Positions 1 to 9,840 of a stretch of DNA of 64,000 nucleotides are shown here, piece by piece (the first letter of the stretch is position 1; every line of letters starts with the position of its first letter). The stretch is from NCBI RefSeq assembly GCF_000210295.1, contig NC_026738.1:1116001-1180000 (forward strand). The letters are read 5' to 3'. The DNA comes from Trypanosoma brucei gambiense DAL972 (Eukaryota > Euglenozoa > Kinetoplastea > Trypanosomatida > Trypanosomatidae). The translations under genes and the position numbers were made by a program. The notes under the pieces were generated by a model that saw only the letters and a list, made by a program, of their open reading frames with translations, was not told where the DNA came from and did not search any database.

Positions 1-34
1 CACGTTTTCTCCCCTTCCCCTTCACGAATAAAAC

Positions 35-1518
35 ATGCACAGAGCCGCGTATGCGCTGGGGGGCTCATGTGCCAAAGAAACGGCTGCGGGTGCGGCAGGT
101 GGTACCACCGCATTCAGCCGCAAGTCCCAGCGACGCCAAGTTTTAAAGGCACCCGCATTCGTAAGCAGCGATAACATCAGAACTAGCACATCAATCAGCC
201 TTAGAGACGAAGCAGTGCGCCGCATGGAATCGTTTGTGTTGAACGTTATTTATGAAATTGTGACTTATCAAGGGATGAAATATGAGAGACAGCGAAAGGG
301 AGATGCGCAACATCCAGCTGATGCCGCACTCCGATCCGAAGATGGGGACGATGCATGCGAGTTGAGATCCCCGGAGCGACAACCATCCGGTCCCAACCTC
401 CTGACGGTATCGTCACAGCAACAACAATTGCCCCGACTGCGACTATTATGTCAACAGCTATTGGTTCTTCGTCACCTCTATGCTAATGTTCAACTTGGTG
501 TTATATGCACGCAGCGGGACGTTTATTACCGGCTGGTTCGGTTTTTTCCGGATCAGGGCTGTGTCAACCGTGTCATTCCACAACTAGTCCAACAACTCGG
601 TTTGCCTCGACAGCTGTTGGGTGTTGTTCCGGGAACACGCGGTTGTGTAGGCGGTTCATTAAGCTTCCACGGAATTGATTACGGCGGTACTCGTCTGAGG
701 GTCTTCCATTACCTGTTCTACGGGAGGAACTAAGTGTTGTGTGGCGCCCGAAACATGAATGTGAGTCAACACCCGTCCATTCCCCTGAGGATATTGAAGG
801 ATTTGAACTTCACAACGACATACGCTACATTATTGTTGTGGAAAAGCATGCAGTGTTTTTTCGGCTGATGGAAGAAAAAATATTTGATCGGGTTTCGTGC
901 GTTTTATTAACCTCCCATGGGTTTCCCACCGCTGCAGCTTTGACGCTGCTTTCAAATTTGCATCGGACGGCAACAGATGTTGGTGTACCTGTCGTCGCAC
1001 TGGTTGACTATAACCCCAGTGGGCTTTCAATTCTCCAACAGTACAAACATGACACGGGACGGATTCAAGAAAACCGTTATGCTTCCGTTCACTCACTACG
1101 ATGGTTAGGTTTGCGTGGATGCCACGTTTTGCATGATGGGAGTACTGAAGTAACGGATTCTCAATGTTTGTCATCAGGAATTCATGCGGGTGATGCGGTG
1201 GGTCATATACCGCGTGTTGCTCGCCTACCATTCCAGCCGTTTACTCAACGTGATGATGTTATGATTTCAAACATTATTGCAAGATGGGCCGCTATTTGGA
1301 AGGGATGTGACGATGGCGAAGATGCGCAGCGTGTGTGGTTTAGAGAAGCCCAAATAATGCAGACGTCACGTGTTAAGGTGGAGTTGGAGGCGATCTATGA
1401 GTGTAGTGCAAGTGGCCCATACGAACCTACGCAAAAAGGATTTTCCTCACAATCTTTACATAAAGGCAACTTCTCTACGTGGGTGTGTAGGGGATTATTT
1501 AGGCGGGACTACATTTAG
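35..1518 (+). pseudogene. SPO11: SPO11-like meiotic DNA transesterase, interrupted by a frameshift
   Basis: Spo11 is the topoisomerase VI A-like protein that makes meiotic double-strand breaks. The locus is two abutting reading frames. The upstream frame (35-733) has the winged-helix/5Y-CAP part, with the RDVYY motif and candidate catalytic Tyr164/Tyr165. The downstream frame is open from 679 to 1518 and holds the Toprim part, with the acidic VVEKHAVFF motif near 837 and LVDYNPSG near 1000. Homology runs out of the first frame and into the second, so the reading frame is lost between 679 and 733. A missing base near 697 would restore continuity. The downstream half has no credible own start. 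The restored protein would be about 490 residues, longer than typical Spo11 but plausible here. Either this is a true inactivating mutation or a sequence error. The family call is firm; the pseudogene status is conditional. Confidence 0.8.
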
Positions 1519-3261
1519 CTCTGAGGAAATAAAATAATATATATATACGCATCACCTCTTGGACGCGGTGGAAGCTAAATGTTTTTCCCCTCCCACTCCT
1601 CCTTGCTGAAAATGCTTCTGTTGGAACCGTGTGGGCCATAGGGAACGGCCTGTGACGCTTTGCGTCCATCTCTTTTTTTTAAAAAAAAACATTGCTCGTA
1701 TTGTTGTTCTCGTTTATTTATTTATTGTGTTTTATTTCGTTTGCTGTTCCTGCATGTGTGCAGTTTGTTCGTTACGTGTTTGGTTGTTTTATGACTCTCT
1801 AATATAGTTTTTTTTGCGCATGATTATATATTTTATTGTTCTTCTTTAGTAAGTAAATGCATATTCACATGCGTGTAAATAATTCACATAATTTATCTGA
1901 CGTGTTGGTTTCAAGGCATTGTTGTCCCTTTCCGCCGTCGGTTCGCTCAATCTGTGCGACTCTTGTTCTGGTTATTATTTTTATTGTTATTATTATTATT
2001 GTTATTTTTTTTTTTTACGGTGGTGTGAATATTTTTCCTTATACTCGATACTTCGTTGCCCTCATGTGATGAGTTGTTGGCAGTGCTGCATCGGAAATTA
2101 TTTTTATAGTGAGCACGTTCTCATTCCTTATGGGCTTTCATAGTGATTAAAAAAATAAAACGACAACTTAATGCCAGGAAGCGGCTGCACGTGATGTCAA
2201 AGGACTTCAAAGTTTTTGATGGAACTACGCAAATAACTTTAAAACAAAACATATAAAATAATTATATTGTCACTGGTTGGCTGAAATCGGAGTAGTGTAA
2301 CCGTCATTTTGCCTTCAAACCCTTTCGTTACTTTATCAACCTCCCAATTCAGTATATGAAATTGATGTTTTTTTATTGCAACACATGACGTGATGTGTGA
2401 TATGTACGGTGACAAGCTTGCCACGAAGTTAAACTTTGGCCATTTCACATGCACAGCCTGCGATTGCCTTGGAATTGCGATTGATACATATATATATATA
2501 TATTTTATTTACTTATGTGTGTGGAAGGCATCGTGTTGTTTCGCTGGAGTGTTGTGGTTTTTGGTGCAAGTTGTGTTTCTCCTCCTCGGCACTAAAGTCG
2601 CCACCTTTTTTTTCTTGTGTTTCTCTGCTTTATTTTTTTTTTTTTGTATGAAGATATGGAGCTAAAACCTCTTAAGGAGTTACGATTATCACAGGGACAG
2701 TGTAAAATGAAGGTGTCGTTTGCTTTCCATTTATTAAACAGAAGAAATTATGTTTCCCACCCCCTTTTACCCATAGCATGGAGATACCGAGTAATGAATA
2801 TTTCTCATCGACAAATCAGTGTAGCTCATACAAACAAAAAAAAAATGTGCCTTTCCTCAACAGACATTCGCGACTGAAATCGCGAATGTACAATTTGTTT
2901 ATCCTTTTACAATTAGCAGAACAGCAGAAGACTTACAATGGGAAAAAGAAGAGATTCAGAGAAAGAGTACATATATCACTTATAGTTTCACTGAGATTTT
3001 CTTGAAGGTGTTGCAACAATATTAGCACTAGGGACCAGTTAAAAGTTCCTTTCTCGTTGAACCCTTTCGCTCTTAAATGCTAACATTATTATCTTCTCTC
3101 TTTTTTCTATTTTTTAAATTTTTGTTAGTTGCGTTGAGCTTAGTAGGAGTTCGTCGTTACACGGAGAGACGTGCGTTGCCATTTTTTTTTTTGTTTTGAA
3201 GAAATATAATTATTAAAAAAAAAATCTCGGGCACCTTTTGAAATAAACATCCGTTGGTACA
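1519..3261. other. Intergenic spacer, AT-rich
   Basis: No credible gene. The spacer holds T runs, a short (TA)n tract near 2487-2503 and many short open frames rich in Phe, Leu and Ile that come from composition. A T11 tract at 3182-3192 near its end belongs to the splice signal of the next gene. Confidence 0.6.
3182..3201 (+). promoter_or_regulatory. Predicted spliced-leader acceptor for the first Tc-38-like gene
   Basis: A T11 tract and a further T4 are followed by the first AG at 3200-3201, 60 nt before the ATG at 3262. This is the usual layout of a trypanosome trans-splice acceptor. It is inferred from sequence only. Confidence 0.5.
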
Positions 3262-4407
3262 ATGAGACGGTTTGTGCCACATCACATGCTGGTTACACGG
3301 AGTTTATGGTACTCTGCTGTCTTTTTTCGAGGACGGAGAGAAATGTTAAAACCCCTGGCGATGTCATCAGAAACTCCCGCATGTGCTGTTGAGGAAGTTG
3401 CAACACATCCTCAAGTTTCAATTAATGAAAGTATTTGCAACTCACTTGACAACCTGCTCAGTGAAACCGCTTCCCAGCGTGCTGCGGTTACGAGGGTTGG
3501 ATCTCTACCATCATACTACAAACCGATGAACCTTCGTGGTGTATTGTATGAAGGCGATGTGGCACAACAACTTGCGAATGCAGCGGAGTTACGAGGTTTC
3601 CGATCGCCTGTTTGGGCTACAAATGCATCATATATACGAGGGGGTTACACAGTGCTGGAATGTGAGGTTGGGGTTGAAGTGAGCACCTCGATGTTTAACG
3701 TGGTTCTTTACAACCTGCAGCAAACGAACTCTCCGGAGGCCGATTCGTGCGTTGCGCTTGCGTCGGTGAAGGCCACGCCACTCTGCGCAGCGGGGCGACC
3801 CTTCTCTCGAAGACTGCGGCTGGTGCTTATGAGTCACCCCTTCTATACACGATTCAAGTCACAATATTGGGTAACTGAAGAGGAAGCTGCAGCACTTGGA
3901 ACAATGGTGATGACAAGTGAGCGGGGGCGTTGTGTTCCCGTGCCCTGTCCTCCTACAGTGACTGAAATGTCTTCCGCCACAAGCCGTGATCCTCGTGTTG
4001 AGGACAGCGACACTCCTCCAGGGGAATCTGCTGTTCCTTTGATGTTGTATAATGCGGAGCAATTGGAGAACCCCAATGCAGCAAGCAGTGAGACTTGTCC
4101 TCGAGTTGAATGCGTAAATGCCAATGGGAGGCGTTATAGCACTCTCTTGACTATTCACATGCGGCGGTATTGCCAACTGCACCAGTTGTGCACAGATCCC
4201 TTTGCAACATTTGTCACATGTGTCCGTCTCCGCTCTCTTGGAGGTGATATTGTACCTGGTGCCGGTGTTCCTCTTACTTTGGTTGTGAGAGATGAATTAT
4301 TGACACTTTATCATGTGGATCAAACAACGATATCTAACACGTTATTTCGGCAGGCCTTGTCTGGCCAGCGGAAGTATATGGACCGGGTTTCTGTGATTCA
4401 AGTTTAG
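3262..4407 (+). CDS. Tc-38 (p38)-family mitochondrial nucleic-acid-binding protein
   Basis: This 381-residue protein has a basic, Ser/Arg-rich N-terminus that looks like a mitochondrial presequence. I see about three copies of a 70-90-residue module. Each starts with a G-x-x-Y/F turn, runs through a W(A/V)T-x-x-x-A element (VWATNAS, YWVTEEEAA) and ends near a Y(N/H)-x-x-QT element (YNLQQTNSP, YHVDQTT). That pattern is typical of the kinetoplastid Tc-38/p38 family. Its founding members bind single-stranded DNA and are tied to kinetoplast minicircle replication. A paralogue lies at 40211-41125. The family assignment rests on motif style recalled from memory; the specific ligand is unknown. Met9 and Met29 are alternative starts, but Met1 follows the predicted splice site. 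Confidence 0.62.
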   Translation: MRRFVPHHMLVTRSLWYSAVFFRGRREMLKPLAMSSETPACAVEEVATHPQVSINESICNSLDNLLSETASQRAAVTRVGSLPSYYKPMNLRGVLYEGDVAQQLANAAELRGFRSPVWATNASYIRGGYTVLECEVGVEVSTSMFNVVLYNLQQTNSPEADSCVALASVKATPLCAAGRPFSRRLRLVLMSHPFYTRFKSQYWVTEEEAAALGTMVMTSERGRCVPVPCPPTVTEMSSATSRDPRVEDSDTPPGESAVPLMLYNAEQLENPNAASSETCPRVECVNANGRRYSTLLTIHMRRYCQLHQLCTDPFATFVTCVRLRSLGGDIVPGAGVPLTLVVRDELLTLYHVDQTTISNTLFRQALSGQRKYMDRVSVIQV

Positions 4408-5343
4408 AGTTTGCACTTGGGTGTGTTATTTTTTTTTTGCCACCGTTACATGATCATTTCTTGCAGCAAACGTTTTCGGATATGTCCTCCTTTTTTTTTT
4501 TTGTCCCTTAATTTGGAATGGTTAGGACGGAAACAGCATATGGTTATAATTTATCACAGGTAATGTGTTTGTAACTTTGATGTCGCAGACTGTCACAATA
4601 TGATACACAATTTCTTGTATTCGTATTTGTATGTGTTTTCGTGTTTCTTTCTTTCTTTGTTCGTGTGTTAAGGTGGTAAGGTGCCATGCAGCATTTGTGC
4701 GGCTCAACAACTTTAGTTTCATATTTACTTTCTTTCGACTGGGTGTTGTTACCTACTGATTATAGTTGTTTTTTAATTTTTGCTTTTTGTTGATTGCAAT
4801 ACTACTTTACATACTTTTTTTTTTAATTATCTGCATCTTCTTATTTTTGTGCTATTTTTTTTTTCTTTTGTTCCGTGCTTTTATGTTTATTCTGAGTGAT
4901 GTATTTGTTCTGTTACTTCTTTTTCACTGTTTATTTTCTGTAACCTGTGCGGGTTGTGCTCCTTCACTGAAGTGGGCCTTACGTATGCACATTCTTATGG
5001 ACATTTGCATTTGGGTTTGGCTATGAAGGCGGCTTGTTCTTACCTTATATTTTGATGAATCTGAGAGCATTTTTTTTTACTCTTGGAGGGACTATAATGT
5101 TATTTGCAGTTTTATGTAGTGGTGTTATTATAAATGGTGAGTTTTCTTTTTTTTTAAAAAAAACTATTCTTGTCGAAATATTTCTTATTTTGTATCTTTT
5201 TTTTTTTTAATGAGAGGATTTATAATATAATTCTATTTTGGGAGTGTAAAAAAAAAATAGGGTTATTTGTGTATGTTATTTATTTATTATTTATATTTGC
5301 AAGCTTTTCTCTTTGTTCACACCTTCACTGCTGTTGTTACTAT

Positions 5344-5422
5344 TCTCCCTTTTTTAAAGTTTATTTTTTCTTTCTTTCTTTCTTTCTTTCTTTCTTTTTG
5401 TTTTTCTTTTCTATTTTTTTAG
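5344..5422 (+). promoter_or_regulatory. Predicted polypyrimidine tract and trans-splice acceptor
   Basis: A long T/C tract with a TTTC microsatellite is followed by an AG at 5421-5422, 47 nt before the ATG at 5470. A second T-rich run (about 5453-5466) lies inside the predicted 5' UTR. This site argues for the 5470 start over the longer upstream frame. Confidence 0.55.
5366..5399 (+). repeat. (TTTC)n microsatellite
   Basis: About seven tandem TTTC units sit inside the pyrimidine tract upstream of the P-loop kinase gene. Confidence 0.85.
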
Positions 5423-5469
5423 TGAGTGAAGTGACCTTTTGCCAGGACATACACTTTTTTTTTTTTGTC

Positions 5470-6717
5470 ATGAGTGTATCTCGGACACAAGTTGTGCTCA
5501 TCGGTGTTTCGGGGTGCAGCGCATCGGGAAAATCGCTTGTATCGTCACGATTAGCTGCCATGTTGGGTTCTCCATTATTTCCTGTTGCTATGGATTCGTT
5601 CTTTGATGAGGATGAATGTGAGCGATTGGGTGTATGGGAAGATCCCCGTTGCCTACGAGCTGCGGAATATACTCAATGCGTTGCTACAATTCGTGCATTA
5701 ATTGAGCAATATGGCGTGGCAGCCGCACCACTGCATACCGTAAAGGATGCCGCACAGTTCCTTCGGTTTGAAGCAAGCTCAGCTGTGTCCCATCCTCCCA
5801 TGCGCGAAAGCGCGGTCAGTTACACGGTTAAGTCCTATGGTGAGGCGTCGAAAAAGTGTGTTAGCGAAGCTAATAATATAGTCCTCTCTTCCCTCTGCAT
5901 GAATGACGCGTGCGTCGCTGGTAACGCTGCAGATGGGACAGATGTGGCGTTGGAAAAGGTGTTTATTGTGTGTGAAGGGTTTTTAATTTTCGGTTATCCC
6001 GAATTATGCAACATGTTTGACTTCTTCGTTTTTGTTCACAGCGATAATGAAACAGCTTGCTTGCGTCGTTTCTTCCGCGGTTCGCGGCGGAAAAAGCGAA
6101 AACCACAAGGTGGCAATTGTGACCGTATCTTGCGCATGCGCACGTCCCGTGTTAACGCGGAACTCTGGAGTAGTGAAGGAGCTGCGGCAAATAAGACGCT
6201 TTCCCCTTCATTTTCATCCGTACTTCCGCATCTTAAATATATGCCACCGCAACCATCGTCTCCAAATGATTACCAGGGTTTCTGGCTTCAGAGCGAATAC
6301 AAGGAATTACCGCCGCCGATGCCCTTTGGAATGAGTGGCTTAAAGGCTCCACCATATGACTGGCTGGAGGTGAAGGACTTGCCGTATGTTAAACAAATGC
6401 TTCATCAATGGGCAAATGCGTCCTGCGTGGATGATGTCGAGGGTGTCCTCGGGCGTTATTTCGAATTTCGGTACTGGTTCTACTACGAAGTATTGTTTTA
6501 TCACTATCAGTTGCGTGGGATTAGTGAAGAAAATGTGACAACGGCTTGCCAGGCGAAAGGCACCACCAAAACCTCCCCATCCCAATCTGTGCTTCATATT
6601 AAAAATGACGCGAGCGTTTCGTGTGTTATGCTTGACAGTCAACTTTCAGCTTTAGCACGACAGGTTTCGGGAGATCTTATTAATGGGGAAGGAGAGGTAA
6701 GATTACTTTTGGGGTGA
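5470..6717 (+). CDS. Nicotinamide riboside kinase-like / uridine kinase-like P-loop kinase
   Basis: This 415-residue protein starts with a Walker A loop, GCSASGKS (Lys21), then an MDSFF segment around Asp42 where nicotinamide riboside kinases and uridine kinases have the D-D/S-F-F substrate site. A central strand, IVCEGFLIFGYPEL, resembles the VEGFLLFNY element of NRK. It is followed by an arginine-rich lid-like segment (RRFFRGSRRKK) and a late NDYQGFW element like the G-Y-F segment of NRK. Vertebrate NRKs are about 200 residues, so this one carries large insertions (roughly residues 75-150 and 225-280) and a C-terminal extension. The likely reaction is ATP-dependent phosphorylation of nicotinamide riboside, feeding NAD salvage. 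A uridine-kinase-like substrate remains possible. The start is the first ATG after the predicted splice site. Confidence 0.7.
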   Translation: MSVSRTQVVLIGVSGCSASGKSLVSSRLAAMLGSPLFPVAMDSFFDEDECERLGVWEDPRCLRAAEYTQCVATIRALIEQYGVAAAPLHTVKDAAQFLRFEASSAVSHPPMRESAVSYTVKSYGEASKKCVSEANNIVLSSLCMNDACVAGNAADGTDVALEKVFIVCEGFLIFGYPELCNMFDFFVFVHSDNETACLRRFFRGSRRKKRKPQGGNCDRILRMRTSRVNAELWSSEGAAANKTLSPSFSSVLPHLKYMPPQPSSPNDYQGFWLQSEYKELPPPMPFGMSGLKAPPYDWLEVKDLPYVKQMLHQWANASCVDDVEGVLGRYFEFRYWFYYEVLFYHYQLRGISEENVTTACQAKGTTKTSPSQSVLHIKNDASVSCVMLDSQLSALARQVSGDLINGEGEVRLLLG

Positions 6718-8314
6718 AATTAAGAAGAGGGAATACATGAGCGCATAAATGAGCGAATATTTATTTCTATATATATGTGACTTAATCAGTCATTAAAGTA
6801 GGAAACGGAATAGATGAAAGCAAAACTAGAGGGAAGGTGTAGCAGAAAAACGAAAAAAAAGAATAGGGGAAAACATTTTTTTTCTTTAGGAAAGGTTTAT
6901 TTTCGTTTTCCTTGATTCCATTTTCTGTTTTTTTTTCTTTCCTCCTTCCTTCAGTTTAGTGCTGTTAAACAACCCAAGAAGTGAAGAAGAGGAAGGGGAG
7001 GGGGAGGCGGATGGGTGGTAACACCTGACTTTATGTGTAAAGCTACTGTTGTGTACGATTTGGCGAAGCGAGATGTGGGTAACACATTCATTTAATGTGA
7101 TGCTTCGCTTTTACTCGATTTCTCAAGTTTGTGCCTCTCTTCTCCCTTCACTTTCCTTTACGTTCTTCTAATTCCTCTTTTTTTTTCTTCTTCTTCTTCT
7201 TTGAATATTCGCCTTCAAACGTGTTTTTTGAGGCGCTCTTTCTTCTTCCCTTTCTTGTCGCTAGCGGTTTCTCTTGTTCAACGTTCCCCCATAGTGTTCG
7301 TCTGTATTTTTCCCCCGCGTGTACGTGTTTATTTCGTGTTGTATTCATCAATCGGTGGGGCAGTTTATATTTCGTGTTACTCACTGATTTTTATTGTCAT
7401 TTCTTTTTAGAGGAGCAGCGCAAGTGTAAGCACGTAGTTCTTTATGTCCTTCATTATCCCTTTCTTTTATGTTTTTTTTTTCCACTCTTTCTTTGTTTCG
7501 ATTTTACGTCGTTGCGGCTGCGTTGTAAGTTGAGAGGTTAGGAGGAGATTAGGAAAGCTGTGTCCACTTTTACGGTATAATCTTGCCGTTGAATTTTCTT
7601 TTTTATTGTTGTTCTCTTCTTCTTCTACTCAGAAACTAAGGTTATATGAAATTCTTCTCGATGTAGTTCCCTTTACATTTCATTTTTTTTTTTTACTATT
7701 ATTACTATTATTACCATTTATTTATTTCACTTCTCGGAGTTGTTATTGTTGGGTGCCTTTTTTGTTTTTTTTGTTTTTGCAGCGGTGCTCAGATTCGGCA
7801 TGAAAGAAGCATGTGATGTGAAGAGGTGAAATGAACCGGAAGCTTAAAGGGAAAAAAGAAAAGAAAAAGAAATATCAGCATCTTGGTTAGAAGTATTTGT
7901 GTGTGCGTTTGCTTGCTTCTTTGTTTTCTTTTTTCTTTCTTTTTTTTTGTTTCACCAGCCTTCGTTTCTGTGCTTGAAGTTTTTTTTTTGTTATATCCGA
8001 CGAAGGTAAAGTAGTGTCACTGATGCACATTTCCTTTGCTGATTGCTCTTCGGTTGCTCACAGCTTTCGCAAGGGTTCGGATGAATTCCTACCTTTTTAT
8101 TTTTATTACGCCCCCTCTTTGAATTACACACTTTTTCGCTAATGCTCGCATTTTTCCAAATGGGGCGTCACAAATTTTACTCATGATCTTTTTTTTTTTT
8201 CGTTATTTCCTAAACCTCTCGTCACACCTTCTCTCCGTTTCTCTATTCTTCTTTTTTTAAAAAAAAATAATGTCTTTACGTTATTGCACCATTTAGTTTA
8301 GTGCGTTAGTTTCT

Positions 8315-8338
8315 GTTGTTGTTGTTGTTGTTGTTGTT
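8315..8338 (+). repeat. (GTT)n microsatellite
   Basis: About eight GTT units in the spacer upstream of the tetraspanin-like gene. Confidence 0.85.
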
Positions 8339-8520
8339 TTTTCGTTGCTCCGCGGTTGTTTGCTCCCGCCTCTTTTTCACTTCCTTCACGACGTGTTGGA
8401 AACGCGGGAAGTCATTAAATTTAAAAAATAATCCTGTCGCACGAGGTTTTGGTTGTCGGTGAGACTTCCATTATTCTCTTAGGCTTCGTTTCACACATAA
8501 GAAAGCACAGAAGCAAATAT

Positions 8521-8543
8521 TATATATATATATATATATATAT
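8521..8543. repeat. (TA)n microsatellite
   Basis: Eleven TA units lie about 110 nt upstream of the tetraspanin-like start codon, where a pyrimidine tract would usually be. Confidence 0.85.
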
Positions 8544-8649
8544 TATATTTATTTATAAATACTGATCGATATTCCAATCCAAAGAGGAAGGAAAATATTA
8601 CTCGCATCGAAAAGGTTGAAATAGAAAGGCACATAAATAAGCACAAAAG

Positions 8650-9441
8650 ATGAAAGCAGAATCACCTCATTCGAACTATCAGCCACTTAACAGCGAGGAA
8701 GGAAGGTGGTTTCACCGGCTCCGAAACTTTATTATGGGAATAAACGTGTTTTTAATGGCATTTGCAGTTAGTGGACTTGTCGTTGGTTTCATAGAACTCG
8801 ATGAAATCGACTCTGCCATCAGGGAAATATGTTCTCCTTGTCAACACGCTCACGTCATTTACATGTCGAGTTTTGGTGCCCTTTTGTTATTATCATTCCT
8901 GGGATTTGTTGCCCTTCATACGCGTAAGAGATGTTTGAGGATTTTGAACACTACGTGTTTGGTACTGGTGTTTATTCCATTAGTTTTCGGTTCAGTTTTA
9001 TATGTTTTAATGAGCACGGAGCACATTAATATGCAATACGGGTGGAATTTGGTGGTTGCTGAGCGTAGTGACGACACGTGCAAGTTGGAGTTGCAATGGA
9101 AATGTTCTGGATGGAATAAACTATGTGCAACTCATTCCACTATTGGTTTGATAGATTTAAAACCGCTGGAGGGGACCGAAAAGGAAAATATCATTAATAA
9201 CTTAAGTGTCGTTACGAATACCACGTCGTACTGCTCGGGGGCTGATGAAATATGTGCTTGTCCTATATGCACTGAAGATGACCAGAAATATATTGATAAG
9301 TTTGACCAAACGTGTGAAATGGTTGTTATGGGTGCACTGCGATCACACTTGATTGTATTTCTTTTTGTGTCGCTTTGCGTAGTAGTTTTAACGGGCGCCG
9401 GTATTGTGGTGTCTGTTGCATATCCTCATGCAGAGTGGTGA
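8650..9441 (+). CDS. Tetraspanin-like four-TM membrane protein
   Basis: This 263-residue protein has four predicted membrane helices at about residues 27-48, 69-89, 101-121 and 232-257. A large loop of about 110 residues separates helices 3 and 4 and is rich in cysteine (144, 152, 159, 195, 202, 204, 207, 222). That topology and spacing are those of tetraspanins. The usual CCG motif is not intact; KCSGW (151-155) lies in the matching region. The loop has N-x-S/T sequons (for example NLS and NTT near 184-192), which fits an extracytoplasmic loop. Its partners are unknown. A generic four-TM trypanosome surface protein is the alternative. Confidence 0.65.
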   Translation: MKAESPHSNYQPLNSEEGRWFHRLRNFIMGINVFLMAFAVSGLVVGFIELDEIDSAIREICSPCQHAHVIYMSSFGALLLLSFLGFVALHTRKRCLRILNTTCLVLVFIPLVFGSVLYVLMSTEHINMQYGWNLVVAERSDDTCKLELQWKCSGWNKLCATHSTIGLIDLKPLEGTEKENIINNLSVVTNTTSYCSGADEICACPICTEDDQKYIDKFDQTCEMVVMGALRSHLIVFLFVSLCVVVLTGAGIVVSVAYPHAEW

Positions 9442-9798
9442 ACCCTGAGAGTTCTCATCGCCAAAGCAGGATGGAAATTGGCGAGATTGTTTCGAGAGGC
9501 AGCAGGAAGGAAACAGTAATGTAAATGTGCACAATATTTATGCACACGCTTACTTTTCTTTTTTTTTCTTTTTTTTTTCTCTTTGTTGATGTTTTTGTTC
9601 TCAGGCTCAATTGTCCTGCCCTTTTCCTCTCTAATATCACTCTCCAAATTTATTTCTCCCTCCCCTCCCCCTTCCACACCGTATTAGTCGCATGCTTCTA
9701 ACTTGTTATTAACGTGCGTGCACATGTGTGTCTCATGCAGATATGCGTATATGAGTAAATATTGGTCTGCACACATCCACGTGTATTTGTTCTTATGC

Positions 9799-9840
9799 AT
9801 AATTATATATAATTAGAAGTCATATAATTATATATAATTA
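9799..9840. repeat. Direct duplication of a 16-bp perfect AT palindrome
   Basis: The 16-bp palindrome TAATTATATATAATTA occurs twice (9800-9815 and 9825-9840), each preceded by A, separated by nine bases. Each copy could form a hairpin. Its function is unknown. Confidence 0.8.

Larger units (their letters stand above)
4408..5469. other. Intergenic spacer, T-rich
   Basis: No gene is supported. The spacer is dominated by T runs and TTTC repeats. An open frame from 5170 reads without a stop into the next gene, but its first 100 residues are almost only Phe, Leu, Ser and Ile encoded by poly-T, so I treat it as untranslated leader. Confidence 0.6.
6718..8649. other. Long intergenic spacer, strongly pyrimidine-biased on + strand
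   Basis: No convincing gene. From about 7100 to 8330 the + strand is a series of T/C tracts with many possible AGs. Open frames here (for example 7131-7541) are Phe/Ser/Leu/Arg low-complexity artefacts. It also contains (GTT)n and (TA)n microsatellites. Confidence 0.6.

Noticed and set aside
679..738. An intron as explanation of the SPO11 break
   Set aside because: There is no GT-AG segment of plausible size between the frames, which almost abut, and cis-introns are extremely rare in trypanosomes.
5170..5469. 100-codon N-terminal extension of the P-loop kinase
   Set aside because: It is encoded almost wholly by T runs and lies partly upstream of the predicted splice acceptor at 5421-5422; the family's P-loop starts directly after the ATG at 5470.
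7129..7803. Several open frames of 65-136 codons
   Set aside because: Phe/Ser/Leu/Arg-rich composition comes from T/C tracts and no recognisable feature is present.
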